Position numbers and translations under genes: made by a program. The notes under the pieces were generated by a model, which made no database searches, was not told where the DNA came from, and was given only the letters and a program-made list of their open reading frames with translations. DNA of 64,000 bases, taken from assembly GCA_030530315.1 (NCBI GenBank), contig JAUMVG010000008.1, forward strand, positions 1 through 64,000, written 5' to 3'. This stretch comes from Clostridia bacterium. Its GTDB lineage: Bacteria; Bacillota; Clostridia; Christensenellales; Aristaeellaceae. Numbering within the stretch: the stretch's first letter is position 1; each line of letters opens with the position of its first letter. Positions 1 through 8,158 of the stretch are shown here, one piece after another.

Positions 1-467
1 ACGTCGGTGATGACGTAGTTGATGGTGACCTCCGCGGCGGTGCCGGCGGTGGTGGGCACGGCGATGGTGAACACGGCGTGCTGCTTGGTGGGGGCGACGC
101 CCTCCAGGGAGCGCACGTCGGCGAACTCAGGATTGTTGATGATGATGCCGATGGCCTTCGCGGTGTCCATGCTGGAGCCGCCGCCGATGGCGATGATGCA
201 GTCCGCGCCGCTCTTCTTAAAGGCTTCGACGCCGCACTGAACGTTTTCAATGGTGGGGTTGGGCTTGATTTCGCTGTAGATCTCATAGGCGAAGCCGGCC
301 GCGTCCAGCAGGCCAGTGACCTTGGAGGTCACGTTGAACTTGATCAGGTCCGGGTCGGAACACACGAAAGCCTTTTTGTAGCCGCGGGCGGTCAGCTCGG
401 GAACGATGTTTTCGATGGCGCCCTTGCCATGATAGGAAATGGTATTCAGGACGATACGATTGGCCAT
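1..467 (-). CDS. fucO: Lactaldehyde reductase-type iron alcohol dehydrogenase (partial)
   Basis: Group III iron-dependent alcohol dehydrogenase of the lactaldehyde reductase type, which interconverts lactaldehyde and 1,2-propanediol with NAD(H) in fucose or rhamnose breakdown. Only the first 155 residues are in the window; the gene runs off the left edge. Visible are the nucleotide-binding loop GGGSSMD (residues 95-101) and PTTAGTAAEVTINYVITD at 138-155. Both these and the start MANR resemble E. coli FucO as I remember it. The metal-binding Asp and His residues lie beyond the edge. The ATG at 465-467 follows an AAGGAG box. Another propanediol or butanol dehydrogenase of the same family cannot be excluded from the N-terminus alone. 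Confidence 0.85.
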   Translation of the reverse strand, partial: MANRIVLNTISYHGKGAIENIVPELTARGYKKAFVCSDPDLIKFNVTSKVTGLLDAAGFAYEIYSEIKPNPTIENVQCGVEAFKKSGADCIIAIGGGSSMDTAKAIGIIINNPEFADVRSLEGVAPTKQHAVFTIAVPTTAGTAAEVTINYVITD

Positions 468-640
468 GGGTATGCACGCTCCTTTTCAATTTCGGCATTC
501 TCGCCGGTAAGATAATAGTAACTGATTTATTGCGCAATTGTCAAGCAGAACTGCCATGGGCGGCGGCGTGTCCAACGTAAAAGTTTTGGCACGTCCCCGA
601 CAGGACGCCGCGAACGGTGGCGAAGAGGCGTCGATTATGC

Positions 641-646
641 TATAAT
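641..646 (+). promoter_or_regulatory. Candidate -10 element upstream of MATE gene
   Basis: A perfect TATAAT lies 81 bases before the proposed ATG of the MATE gene. No good -35 hexamer sits 16-18 bases upstream, so this is only a candidate. The rest of 468-726 holds the divergent fucO ribosome binding site and nothing else I recognise. Confidence 0.4.
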
Positions 647-726
647 CAGGCGTTGGATTGCGGCGCTTCGCGGAGAACATAGGGAAAACCGACAGCGCCG
701 CCGGAAGGATGTGCGACGACTTGCAG

Positions 727-2106
727 ATGAGTAAGAAGCGCGGCGGGACCCTGTGGATCGTCCTGGCGCTGGCCTGGCCGACGATGCTGGAGCAGATGCT
801 CCAGGTGGCGGCGCAGTATGTCGATTCCGCCATGGTGGGCAGGCTCGGCGCGGCGGCCACCGCTTCCGTCGGCGCGACGGTGACGATCAACTGGATGGTG
901 GGCAGCACGCTCTCGGCGCTGGGCGTTGGGTTCCTGGCATTCATCGCCCGGGAATACGGGGCGCAGCGCTACGACAACGCCGGCAAGGCTGTGGCTCAGT
1001 CGGTGCTGGCGGCGCTGACGGCGGGCCTGTTCTTTACCGTCGTCACGCTGTCCCTCAGCCCGTTCATTCCCGGATGGATGAACGCCCAGGAGGACATCCG
1101 CCCCGTGGCCAGCCGGTACTTCTTCATCATCTACACGCCGATGCTGCTTCGCGCGGCCACGGTGGTGTTCGGAACGGTGCTCCGCGCCTCCGGCGACACC
1201 CGCACGCCCATGCGGGTGAACCTGCTGGTGAACATCGTGAACGTCGTGCTCAACTACCTGCTGATCTATCCCACGCGTGACGTCTCGCTGCTGGGGCTGA
1301 CGGTGCGCATGCCCGGCGCGGGGCTGGGCGTCATCGGCGCGGCCATCGGCACGGCGGCGGGCTTTGCCGTGGGCGGCGTGGCCATGACCATCGCCCTGTG
1401 GCGGCATCCCAAGATCTCCCCCAGGGGCAGAAGCCTGAAGCCGGACTGGAGCATATTGAAGCCCTGCCTGAAGGTGGCGCTTCCCGCGGCGCTGCAGCGC
1501 TTCGGCACCTCCTTTGGCTATGTGGCGTTTGCCTCGCTGATCAACTCCCTGGGCACCATCTCCACGGCGGCCCACAGCATCGCCAACACGGCGGAGTCGG
1601 CCTTCTACATTCCGGCCTATGGCATCCAGACCGCTGCGGCGACCCTCTCCGGCAACGCCAACGGCATGAAGGACCAGAAGTACATGAAGTCCATCACCCG
1701 CACGCTGCTGATCCTGGAGCCCTCGCTGATGGCCGTGTCCGGCACGGTGCTGTTCCTTCTGGCGCCGAGGATGATGGCCATGTTCACCCCGGACGCGGAG
1801 GTCATCCGCCTCGGCACCCGGGTGCTGCGGATGGTGGCCGTCACCGAGCCCCTCTACGGCATCGCCGTGGTGCTGGAGGGCATCTTCATGGGCGTCGGCG
1901 ACACGATGTACGCCTTCGTGTGCAACATCGCCGGCATGTGGGGCGTCCGCGTGATGGGCACGGCGCTGCTGGTACGGGTGCTGCGCTACGGCCTGACCGC
2001 CGCCTGGGGCGCGATGATCGCCCACAACATACTGCTGTGCTTCCTGTTCGCGCTCCACTACCGGAGTGGCAAGTGGAACCCGATGCTCAGCGGGGAGAAG
2101 TTCTGA
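727..2106 (+). CDS. MATE family efflux transporter
   Basis: Multidrug and toxin extrusion (MATE) transporter of about 459 residues, the usual length, with roughly 12 hydrophobic segments. Family features include the N-terminal pattern WPTMLEQMLQ..YVDSAMVGRLG and the middle AAIGTAAG region. These proteins export cationic compounds using a Na+ or H+ gradient. The start is uncertain: a GGAAGG box at 703-708 favours TTG 721, the nearest ATG is 727, and the frame stays open back to 658. It stands alone, divergent from fucO and followed by a strong terminator. A second MATE gene lies about 8 kb downstream. Confidence 0.9.
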   Translation: MSKKRGGTLWIVLALAWPTMLEQMLQVAAQYVDSAMVGRLGAAATASVGATVTINWMVGSTLSALGVGFLAFIAREYGAQRYDNAGKAVAQSVLAALTAGLFFTVVTLSLSPFIPGWMNAQEDIRPVASRYFFIIYTPMLLRAATVVFGTVLRASGDTRTPMRVNLLVNIVNVVLNYLLIYPTRDVSLLGLTVRMPGAGLGVIGAAIGTAAGFAVGGVAMTIALWRHPKISPRGRSLKPDWSILKPCLKVALPAALQRFGTSFGYVAFASLINSLGTISTAAHSIANTAESAFYIPAYGIQTAAATLSGNANGMKDQKYMKSITRTLLILEPSLMAVSGTVLFLLAPRMMAMFTPDAEVIRLGTRVLRMVAVTEPLYGIAVVLEGIFMGVGDTMYAFVCNIAGMWGVRVMGTALLVRVLRYGLTAAWGAMIAHNILLCFLFALHYRSGKWNPMLSGEKF

Positions 2107-2121
2107 GGACAGAAGAAATTC

Positions 2122-2153
2122 GGGCCGTGCGTCATATGGCGCACGGCCCTTTA
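2122..2153 (+). terminator. Intrinsic terminator of MATE gene
   Basis: A perfect 10-bp stem (GGGCCGTGCG with CGCACGGCCC, 8-base loop) is followed by TTTAT, 16 bases after the MATE stop codon. Confidence 0.85.
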
Positions 2154-2177
2154 TCGGCTTAACACGAAATATCATTT

Positions 2178-2381
2178 TCAGAAGCGGCCCGCGCCGCGTC
2201 CGGGTCCGCCCATGGGGCCGTGCATGCCGCCCATGCCGGGGCCGCGCATGCCCCAGGGGCCGGGGCCCATGGGCGGGCGGCGCCACATGCCGGGCATGCC
2301 CCAGAAGCCAAAGGGGCGATGATACCAGCCCCAGGGGCGCAGCATGCGAAGAAACAGGACGATCAGAATCAGGGTCAGCAT
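2178..2381 (-). CDS. Small Gly/Pro/Met/Trp-rich membrane-anchored protein
   Basis: A 67-residue protein I cannot assign. It starts with a hydrophobic stretch (MLTLILIVLFLRML) that could be one membrane segment or an uncleaved signal. The rest is low complexity, dominated by Gly, Pro, Met, Arg and Trp in repeats such as GMPGMWRRPPMGPG. The ATG at 2381 is preceded by GGGAGGAG at good spacing, which argues that it is translated. It converges with the MATE gene. Methionine-rich tails occur in some metal-handling and envelope proteins, but no specific function can be inferred. Confidence 0.65.
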   Translation of the reverse strand: MLTLILIVLFLRMLRPWGWYHRPFGFWGMPGMWRRPPMGPGPWGMRGPGMGGMHGPMGGPGRGAGRF

Positions 2382-2448
2382 AATATCTCCTCCCTTCGAG
2401 GGTCAGTATAGTGGAATTGGCTTGAATGAAGCTTGAACCGCCGGATCG

Positions 2449-2868
2449 TCAGACCTCGCTGGGATTCGGCAGGCTGGCGAGGACCTCCTCCAGCCTGCGG
2501 CAGGCCTTCTCCAGCCGGTCGCGGGCATCGTTGATCTTTCGCTGGGCCAGCAGGTCGGGCAGCAGGCCGTCCAGGAACACGTCGGAGAAACTGAGCAGGC
2601 TGCCGATCTGCACATAGGGCATATCGACGCGGGCGTTGTCACGCCAGAAGCGGTTGAGATCGTCCTGTGCCAGCTCAACGCAGTGCTGGGCGTCGCCGAT
2701 GGCGGAGTGCTTGGCGATGCTGGCGAGCATGCCGCCGCCCAGTAGGTCGTAGATGCCCCAGCCCCGGGCGCGCTCCAGATGGCGCTGGGCGTCGCGCAGG
2801 TTGTTGAGGGCGCGGACGCCAGCGGAACGCGCTTCGCGAACCGCCTGAGAGAGAACCTGATTGGACAT
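2449..2868 (-). CDS. Conserved-looking helical protein controlled by a Mn2+ riboswitch
   Basis: A 139-residue soluble protein of unknown function, predicted mostly alpha-helical. It has an internal motif RGWGIYDLLGGGMLASIAKH near residues 35-55, a central YVQIGSLLSFSDVFLDGLLPD stretch cut by charged helices, and a C-terminal helix rich in Arg, Leu and Glu. There is no signal peptide and no clear membrane segment. The start is ATG 2868 after an AAAGGAG box; the frame is open upstream, but that part is riboswitch. The gene follows a yybP-ykoY riboswitch and its terminator, so it is probably induced by Mn2+. Usual genes under this riboswitch encode Mn exporters or TerC-like proteins, which this is not. 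Confidence 0.8.
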   Translation of the reverse strand: MSNQVLSQAVREARSAGVRALNNLRDAQRHLERARGWGIYDLLGGGMLASIAKHSAIGDAQHCVELAQDDLNRFWRDNARVDMPYVQIGSLLSFSDVFLDGLLPDLLAQRKINDARDRLEKACRRLEEVLASLPNPSEV

Positions 2869-2907
2869 GAGAAACGCTCCTTTCCGGCATTCACGATATC
2901 GAGGTAC

Positions 2908-3031
2908 AAAAAAAGACCTATATCGTGACGAATCACAATATAAGTCTCGCCGTTTCATCTGATACGGATGCCGCGCATCGACCTGACGATTTCAGATCCG
3001 CCCGTGGGCGGTGGGCTACTCCCTCGTATTG
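2908..3031 (-). promoter_or_regulatory. yybP-ykoY manganese riboswitch with terminator
   Basis: Read on the minus strand, the leader has the hallmarks of the yybP-ykoY aptamer. An outer stem is formed by CAATACGAG (3023-3031) and CTTATATTG. An asymmetric core pairs GGGAGTAG with GCGAGACTT, flanked by a GCC/GGC inner helix. The 3-prime strand of the outer stem is also the 5-prime strand of a terminator: 14 paired positions at 2915-2928 and 2933-2946 around a TTCG loop, then seven T (2908-2914). Ligand binding should therefore prevent termination (on-switch). Known members of this class bind Mn2+. Identification is by motif reading, not by a covariance search. Confidence 0.85.
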
Positions 3032-3040
3032 AGTGAGACC

Positions 3041-3068
3041 ATTATAGCACGCAGGGCGGGAGAGTCAA
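3041..3068 (-). promoter_or_regulatory. Sigma-A promoter of the riboswitch transcript
   Basis: On the minus strand, TTGACT (3063-3068) and TATAAT (3041-3046) are separated by 16 bases. They lie just upstream of the riboswitch aptamer, so the transcript would start at about 3034. Confidence 0.85.
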
Positions 3069-3111
3069 CAGGACGCGCCGCAAAACCGCGCTTTCGGCGC
3101 TGAAATGTCGC

Positions 3112-3447
3112 AGGGGGCGATCGAAAACATCGCCCCCTCAGACCGCTGACAAAGCCTGCAAACGCAAGAATCTCTGCTGATGAATAAGAACAGGCAGAGA
3201 TTCTTGCTTGCTGTGTTGGCTGCGCCTGCAAAATGCGGTCACTTACAACTGGGTAAGCTCCCTTTTTTGCAGGCTTGCCGCCTTGCCTTGCGAGGTGGAA
3301 ATCCTAAAGGATTTCCAGTTTTCAGCTACACTGAAAACCGAAAGAACAAATATAGCATATTTGTTCTTTCGCCGAGGCTTTCTCAACGGTCTCCAGTCTG
3401 TTGACTTTGTCAACATCCTAAGGGGGCGATCGAAAGCATCGCCCCCT
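3112..3447. mobile_element. MITE-like palindromic non-coding element
   Basis: A 336-bp stretch without a credible gene is bounded by two near-identical 27-bp ends, each itself a hairpin (AGGGGGCGAT, 7-base loop, ATCGCCCCCT) at 3112-3138 and 3421-3447. Just inside, the left end reads GACCGCTGACAAAGCCT and the right end, on the opposite strand, GACCGTTGAGAAAGCCT, so the terminal inverted repeat is longer than the hairpin. The interior has further hairpins, including arms of AAAGAACAAATAT and of GAAATCCT. No transposase is present. The right end could also terminate the ABC operon, though no T-run follows. Confidence 0.6.
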
Positions 3448-3451
3448 GCGG

Positions 3452-5305
3452 TTACACCGCCGCGCCGGCGGCCTCGGCCTCCCAGGCGGCGCGCTCGCCC
3501 TCCTCGCGGAATTGGTTGGCGTAGAGCCGGTAGTAGTAGCCCCGCTGGGCCAGCAGCTCGGCGTGGGTGCCGCGCTCGACGATGCGGCCGTTCTGGATCA
3601 CCAGGATCATGTCCGCGCTGCGGATGGTGGAGAGCCGGTGGGCGATGATGAAGGAGGTGCGGCCCTTCAGCGCCGTGACGATGGCCGACTGGAGCTTCTG
3701 CTCCGTCTGGGTGTCCACCGAGGAGGTGGCCTCGTCCAGCACGAATATGGCGGGATCCGCGATCAGCGCCCGGGCGAAGGAGATCAGCTGTTTTTGGCCG
3801 GTGGAGAGGCGGCTGCCGCCCTCGCCGACCTGGGTGTCGTAGCCCTTCTCCAGGTTCAGTATGAAGCTCTCCGCGTCCACCATGCGGGCCGCGGCCTCGA
3901 TCTGTTCGTCGGTGGCGTCCAGCCGACCGAAGCGGATGTTCTCGCGGATGGTACCGGAGAACAGGTGGGGCTGCTGCAGCACGTAGCCCAGGTGGGCCTG
4001 GAGCCACAGTATGCTGCGCTCCCTGTAATCCACGCCGTCGATGCGGATCGTGCCCTTGGTGGGCTCGTAGAAGCGGCAGACGAGGTTCACGATGGTGGAC
4101 TTGCCGCTGCCGGTCTCGCCCACCAGGGCCACGGTCTGCCCGGCCTTCACCTTCAGGGAGAAGTCGTCCAGGACCTCCTCGCCTGTGGAATAGTGGAAGG
4201 AGACGTGGTCGAACTCGATGTCGCCCTTGATGCCGGGCCAGTTCTCCCGCTTGGGGTTGAAGCTGTCGCCGAACTTCTCGATGACCTCGGGGCTGTCGAA
4301 GATCTCCGGCTCCGTCTCCAGCATGCTCACCACGCGCTCGGCCGCGGCCTGGCTGGCCTGGAGATCGGCGAAGATGCGGGCGATGCTGCTGATGGGCTCG
4401 AAGATGCCGGTGGCGTACTGAACGAAGGCCGCCAGCGTGCCGATGGTCACCATGCCCGTGGCGCTGAGCACCCCGGTGCCGCCCCGGTGGAGCACCAGCG
4501 CCGTGGCGATGGAGCCCAGGGAGGTGACGATGGGCAGGAACAGCGCGCTGAGCACCGCCGCGCGGATGGAGGCGCTGCGCATGGTGCCGGTGAGGGCGGA
4601 GAATTCCTTGCAGTTGGCCTCCTCGCGCACCAGGGTCTTGCTGGTCTTGGCGCCCATGATGCCCTCGTTGAACGCGCCGGTGATCTGGGAGTTGGTCTTG
4701 CGCACCAGCCGGTAACCGGCTAGGATGCGCTTCTGGAACCAGACCGCCGCCACGGCAATGATGGGCACCACGCTGAGCACCAGCAGCGCCATGCGCACGT
4801 CCAGCAGGAACATGGCCACGGCGGTGATGACGATGTAGGCGGCAGACCAGAACAGGTCCACCAGGCCCCAGGCGACGGTCTCGCCCAGGCGCGCGGTGTC
4901 GCTGGTCATGCGGGAAATGATGAAACCGACCGGGGTCTGGTCGTAGTAGGAGAAGGAGAGCTCCTCCAGCCGCTTGAAGCACAGCTTGCGGATGTGGCGG
5001 TTGATGCCGCATTCCGCCTTGCCGCACAGCCGGCAGAAGGCGAAGATGCAGGCCGTCTGCAACAGCAGCGTGCCGGCATAGCGCGCGATGAACCACGCGC
5101 GGCCCCCGGCGGCCCCGTTGGTGATGAAGGTATCGATGGCCTCCCGGGTCAGGAGGGGAAATAGGGTGTCGCACAGCGCGCTCACCGCCATGGTGGCCAT
5201 GATGGCGAACAGGTACTTGTGATAGGGCTTCATGTAGCTGATCAGCCGCTTCCACAGGCCCGCGTCCAGGCGCTTGGTGTAATCCTGTTCCTGTTGTTGC
5301 TGCAT
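3452..5305 (-). CDS. ABC exporter half-transporter (catalytic-Glu subunit)
   Basis: A 617-residue fused membrane/ATPase half-transporter: six-helix ABC transmembrane domain (about 20-310) and nucleotide-binding domain (365-600). The Walker A is GETGSGKST (396-404). The Walker B is FVLDEATSS (521-529), with catalytic Glu 525. The H-loop is IIAHRLST. The signature motif is LSTGQ (500-504) instead of LSGGQ. That complements the partner at 6193-8058, whose Walker B lacks the Glu, so the two should form a heterodimeric exporter of the BmrCD/TM287-288 type with one consensus and one degenerate ATP site. It is the last gene of an operon with a leader-peptide attenuator. The substrate is unknown; a drug or lipid is likely. 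Confidence 0.93.
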   Translation of the reverse strand: MQQQQEQDYTKRLDAGLWKRLISYMKPYHKYLFAIMATMAVSALCDTLFPLLTREAIDTFITNGAAGGRAWFIARYAGTLLLQTACIFAFCRLCGKAECGINRHIRKLCFKRLEELSFSYYDQTPVGFIISRMTSDTARLGETVAWGLVDLFWSAAYIVITAVAMFLLDVRMALLVLSVVPIIAVAAVWFQKRILAGYRLVRKTNSQITGAFNEGIMGAKTSKTLVREEANCKEFSALTGTMRSASIRAAVLSALFLPIVTSLGSIATALVLHRGGTGVLSATGMVTIGTLAAFVQYATGIFEPISSIARIFADLQASQAAAERVVSMLETEPEIFDSPEVIEKFGDSFNPKRENWPGIKGDIEFDHVSFHYSTGEEVLDDFSLKVKAGQTVALVGETGSGKSTIVNLVCRFYEPTKGTIRIDGVDYRERSILWLQAHLGYVLQQPHLFSGTIRENIRFGRLDATDEQIEAAARMVDAESFILNLEKGYDTQVGEGGSRLSTGQKQLISFARALIADPAIFVLDEATSSVDTQTEQKLQSAIVTALKGRTSFIIAHRLSTIRSADMILVIQNGRIVERGTHAELLAQRGYYYRLYANQFREEGERAAWEAEAAGAAV

Positions 5306-5390
5306 ATAGAGGTCCTTTCAAGGCGCGGCATTTCGCCGGTCCATGGTCGTGTTGAAAGAGTCCGCGCTTTTTTCAGCGGGAATACGGCGG

Positions 5391-6140
5391 TCAGATTCTC
5401 CTTGCGATCTCCAGGGCGAGGGAGAGCTTGCCCATGTCGTGGTTGGCGCCGGGGAGGTCGCTGGTGTCGTAGCCGCTCTCCTCGAGCACGTCGCCCGCCT
5501 CGAGGAAGTCGTACAATTCCAGACCGTAGAAGTCGCAGATCGCCTGCACGCCGGCCAGCTCCATCTCGACGGCCAGGCAGTCCTCCCGCCTGCGTCTTTG
5601 TACGAGCCCAACCGTCTCCCGCAGCATCGAATCCGTGGTCCACACCCGGCCCTTGACGTAGGGCGCTCCGATTTCGTCGAAGATGGCGGAAAGCCTGTCG
5701 GCGTTCCGGATCGGGATGTAATCGGCGGGGGCGGCGTAGTAATACGAACTGCCTTCGCCCCGATAGCTCTCCGTTGGAACGATGTACCTTCCGCGGGTGC
5801 TCTCGCGGTCGAGGCTTCCGCAGGAGCCGAACATGATGAACCGGGTCGCGCCGGTCTGCCAGTGAACGTCGTAACAGGTTTCGGAAGCGACCGCGGAGCC
5901 GATGCCGGAGAGGTAAAACGCGATCTTCTCGCCCTCAAGCGTGAAACAGTAGATGTTCGTGTTGCCGTTGCACGCGCCGATCTCCCCGAGGATCGAGCAT
6001 TCGCGGCTTTCGAGCAGGTGATCGTGGATCACCTTTGAAAAGAGGATCAGGCATTTATTGACGATATGCCGGGGCTTCCCATAGAAGTTCTCCAGGTTCA
6101 CGATGGGTTGGGTGTCGATATCAAAATCATCGACGATCAT
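5391..6140 (-). CDS. Nucleoside phosphorylase family protein
   Basis: A 249-residue member of the PNP/UDP phosphorylase superfamily, which cleaves nucleosides with phosphate to a base and (deoxy)ribose-1-phosphate. Supporting motifs are SGIGSAVASETCYDV and FIMFGSCGSLD in the middle and EMELAGVQAICDFYG near residue 195, where most relatives have EMEAA. It starts at ATG 6140 after a near-perfect GGAGGTGA box. The gene lies between the two ABC half-transporter genes, in the same direction and with gaps of 52 and 85 bases, so it is almost certainly co-transcribed. That placement suggests a role connected with the exporter, for example on a nucleoside-like substrate, but this is inference. The exact substrate cannot be told. 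Confidence 0.85.
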   Translation of the reverse strand: MIVDDFDIDTQPIVNLENFYGKPRHIVNKCLILFSKVIHDHLLESRECSILGEIGACNGNTNIYCFTLEGEKIAFYLSGIGSAVASETCYDVHWQTGATRFIMFGSCGSLDRESTRGRYIVPTESYRGEGSSYYYAAPADYIPIRNADRLSAIFDEIGAPYVKGRVWTTDSMLRETVGLVQRRRREDCLAVEMELAGVQAICDFYGLELYDFLEAGDVLEESGYDTSDLPGANHDMGKLSLALEIARRI

Positions 6141-6192
6141 TGTATCACCTCCGAATGGTGGCCGAAGCGGATCGGTGGCACAAGCGGCGGGA

Positions 6193-8058
6193 TCATCCCA
6201 CCTCGCGGTTCAGCTCGTCCTCCAGGGCGGCCTGGATGCGGTACACCCGCTGGTACAGGCCGTCCACGTGGATCAGCTGCTCATGGGTGCCCTGTTGGGC
6301 GATTTTGCCGTCCTCCAGCACGAGGATCAGGTCCGCGTCCGCCAGGGTGGTCAGGCGGTGGGAGATGATGAAGGTGGTGGGCACGCGCCCGCCCCTGCTC
6401 CGTCCCTCGACGAGCGCCTCGCGGATGGCCCGGTCGGTCTCGGTGTCCACGGCGGAGAGGGAGTCGTCCAGGATCAATATATCGTTCTCCCGCAGCAGCG
6501 TGCGGGCGATGGCGATGCGCTGCTTCTGGCCGCCGGACAGGGTGACGCCGCGCTCGCCCACGAGGGTGTCGTAGCCCTCCTTGAACTGGCGGATGAACCC
6601 GTCGGAGTGGGTGATCCGGGCTACCCGGTCGAGCTCCTCGGGGGTGGCGTCCTCCCGGGTGATGGCCAGGTTATCGCGGATGGAGCGGGAATAGAGGAAG
6701 GGCTCCTGGAGCACGTAGCCCACGCGGCCGCGCAGGTATTTCTTCTCGATGGTGCGAATGTCCCTGCCGCCGATCAGGATCTCGCCGGTCTTGGCGTCGT
6801 ACAGGCGCTGCAGCAGGTTCATCATGGTACTCTTGCCGCTGCCGGTGGCTCCCAGGATCGCCACGGTCTGGCCGGCCTTCACGGTGAAGGACACGTCCTT
6901 CAGGATCGGGTGGCGGGAGTCGTATCCGAAGCCCACGTTTTTGAATTCGATGTCCGCGTACAGCGGCGCGGGGCCCGCGCCGGGGGTGTCCGCCTCCGCC
7001 GGGGTGTCCAGGATCTCATAGATGCGCCGCATGGCGACGATGGACTTGCCCAGGTCCTGGAGGATGCGCCCCAGCTGGCGGATGGGCCAGATCAGCATGG
7101 AGATGTAGCTGACGAAGGTGAGCACGTTGCCCGTGGTGATCTCGCCCTTTGTGGCGAAGTAGATGCCAAACAGCAGCGTCATGCCCGTCTGGGCCATGCT
7201 CAGCATGTCGGAGCCGGACCAGTACACGGCCATCACCCGGCTGATGCGCACGGATTTGTCGTGCACGGCGTCGGCGCACACGGTGAAGCGGTCGCTTTCG
7301 TAGCGCTGGCGGCCGAAGGCGCGCACCACGCGCACGCCGGTCAGGCTCTCCTGGAGCATGGCGCTCAGCTTGCCGTCCGCCTCGTCGGCCTCCAGGAACA
7401 GCTTCTGTACCCAGTGGAAGAACCAGAAGGCCAGGCCGAACAGCGGCGGAATGAGGATCAGGGAGATCAGCGTCAGAGGACCGTGGATGGAGGACATCAG
7501 CGACAGCGCCAGCACCACCATGATCACGGTGCGGAAGATCTCGATGACCTGGGAGGCCAGGAAGCGACGCACGGTCTCCACGTCGGTGGTGCAGCGCTGG
7601 ATCAGGTCGCCGGTCTCGGCCTTGACGTGGTAGTCGTAGTTCAGGTCCAGCAGGTGGGAATAGAGCCTCTGGCGCATGCGCTCGGCGATGGATTCGCTGG
7701 CCTCCGCGGACCACTTGCCCCGAAGATACTGGAACAGGCCGCCCAGAAGGCTGACGGCGATCAGCAGCGCGGCGACGATCCAGATGTGGCGGGCCAGGTA
7801 CTCCGAGCCACCCCGGGCGTTGAACCATCCGGCGAAAAAGGCGGGAAGGTTCACGGGCTTTTCGCCCGCGCCGTTCAGCGTGTCCGTCACGGCGTCCACC
7901 GCGCCCGCGATCAGCAGCGGGGTCAGAAACGAGGTGAGCACCGTGACCGCCACGGACAGGATGCTGCCCAGGTACCGCGCGCCGCTGCCGGCCATGAATT
8001 CGCGGAAGCGCCGCAGCAGGAACATGGTCTCGGACGTGTTCTTTTCAGGCTGTTTCAT
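6193..8058 (-). CDS. ABC exporter half-transporter (degenerate Walker B subunit)
   Basis: A 621-residue half-transporter with six membrane helices (about 30-330) and an ATPase domain. The Walker A is GATGSGKST (403-411) and the signature a canonical LSGGQ (507-511). The Walker B ILILDDSLS (527-535) has Asp 532 in place of the catalytic Glu. A non-catalytic subunit like this normally pairs with a second half-transporter, here the gene at 3452-5305. It is the first structural gene after the leader peptide and terminator at 8110-8233, starting at ATG 8058 after GGAGGTAA. By family it exports drugs, lipids or peptides. Confidence 0.93.
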   Translation of the reverse strand: MKQPEKNTSETMFLLRRFREFMAGSGARYLGSILSVAVTVLTSFLTPLLIAGAVDAVTDTLNGAGEKPVNLPAFFAGWFNARGGSEYLARHIWIVAALLIAVSLLGGLFQYLRGKWSAEASESIAERMRQRLYSHLLDLNYDYHVKAETGDLIQRCTTDVETVRRFLASQVIEIFRTVIMVVLALSLMSSIHGPLTLISLILIPPLFGLAFWFFHWVQKLFLEADEADGKLSAMLQESLTGVRVVRAFGRQRYESDRFTVCADAVHDKSVRISRVMAVYWSGSDMLSMAQTGMTLLFGIYFATKGEITTGNVLTFVSYISMLIWPIRQLGRILQDLGKSIVAMRRIYEILDTPAEADTPGAGPAPLYADIEFKNVGFGYDSRHPILKDVSFTVKAGQTVAILGATGSGKSTMMNLLQRLYDAKTGEILIGGRDIRTIEKKYLRGRVGYVLQEPFLYSRSIRDNLAITREDATPEELDRVARITHSDGFIRQFKEGYDTLVGERGVTLSGGQKQRIAIARTLLRENDILILDDSLSAVDTETDRAIREALVEGRSRGGRVPTTFIISHRLTTLADADLILVLEDGKIAQQGTHEQLIHVDGLYQRVYRIQAALEDELNREVG

Positions 8059-8109
8059 GGATTACCTCCGATGGTTTGAGGGGGGTGGGGGAGATGTCCG
8101 GAGGGCATA

Positions 8110-8137
8110 TAAAAAGCCGGACACCTGCGTGTCCGGC
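8110..8137 (-). terminator. Attenuator terminator before ABC operon
   Basis: On the minus strand, a perfect 9-bp stem (GCCGGACAC / GTGTCCGGC, 4-base loop GCAG) is followed by TTTTTAT. It sits between the leader peptide stop codon and the first ABC gene, so transcripts from the promoter at 8281-8310 must pass it to reach the operon. The loop and 5-prime arm bases CACGCAGG can pair with leader codons CCTGC..GTG, a possible antiterminator. Confidence 0.8.
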
Positions 8138-8158
8138 ATCTTGAGGCCATAAATAGGC

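Noticed and set aside
646..2286. Long open frame on the minus strand opposite the MATE gene
   Set aside because: GC-rich coding DNA keeps antisense frames open; the product is His/Arg/Gly-biased with no family, and the opposite strand carries a clear transporter.
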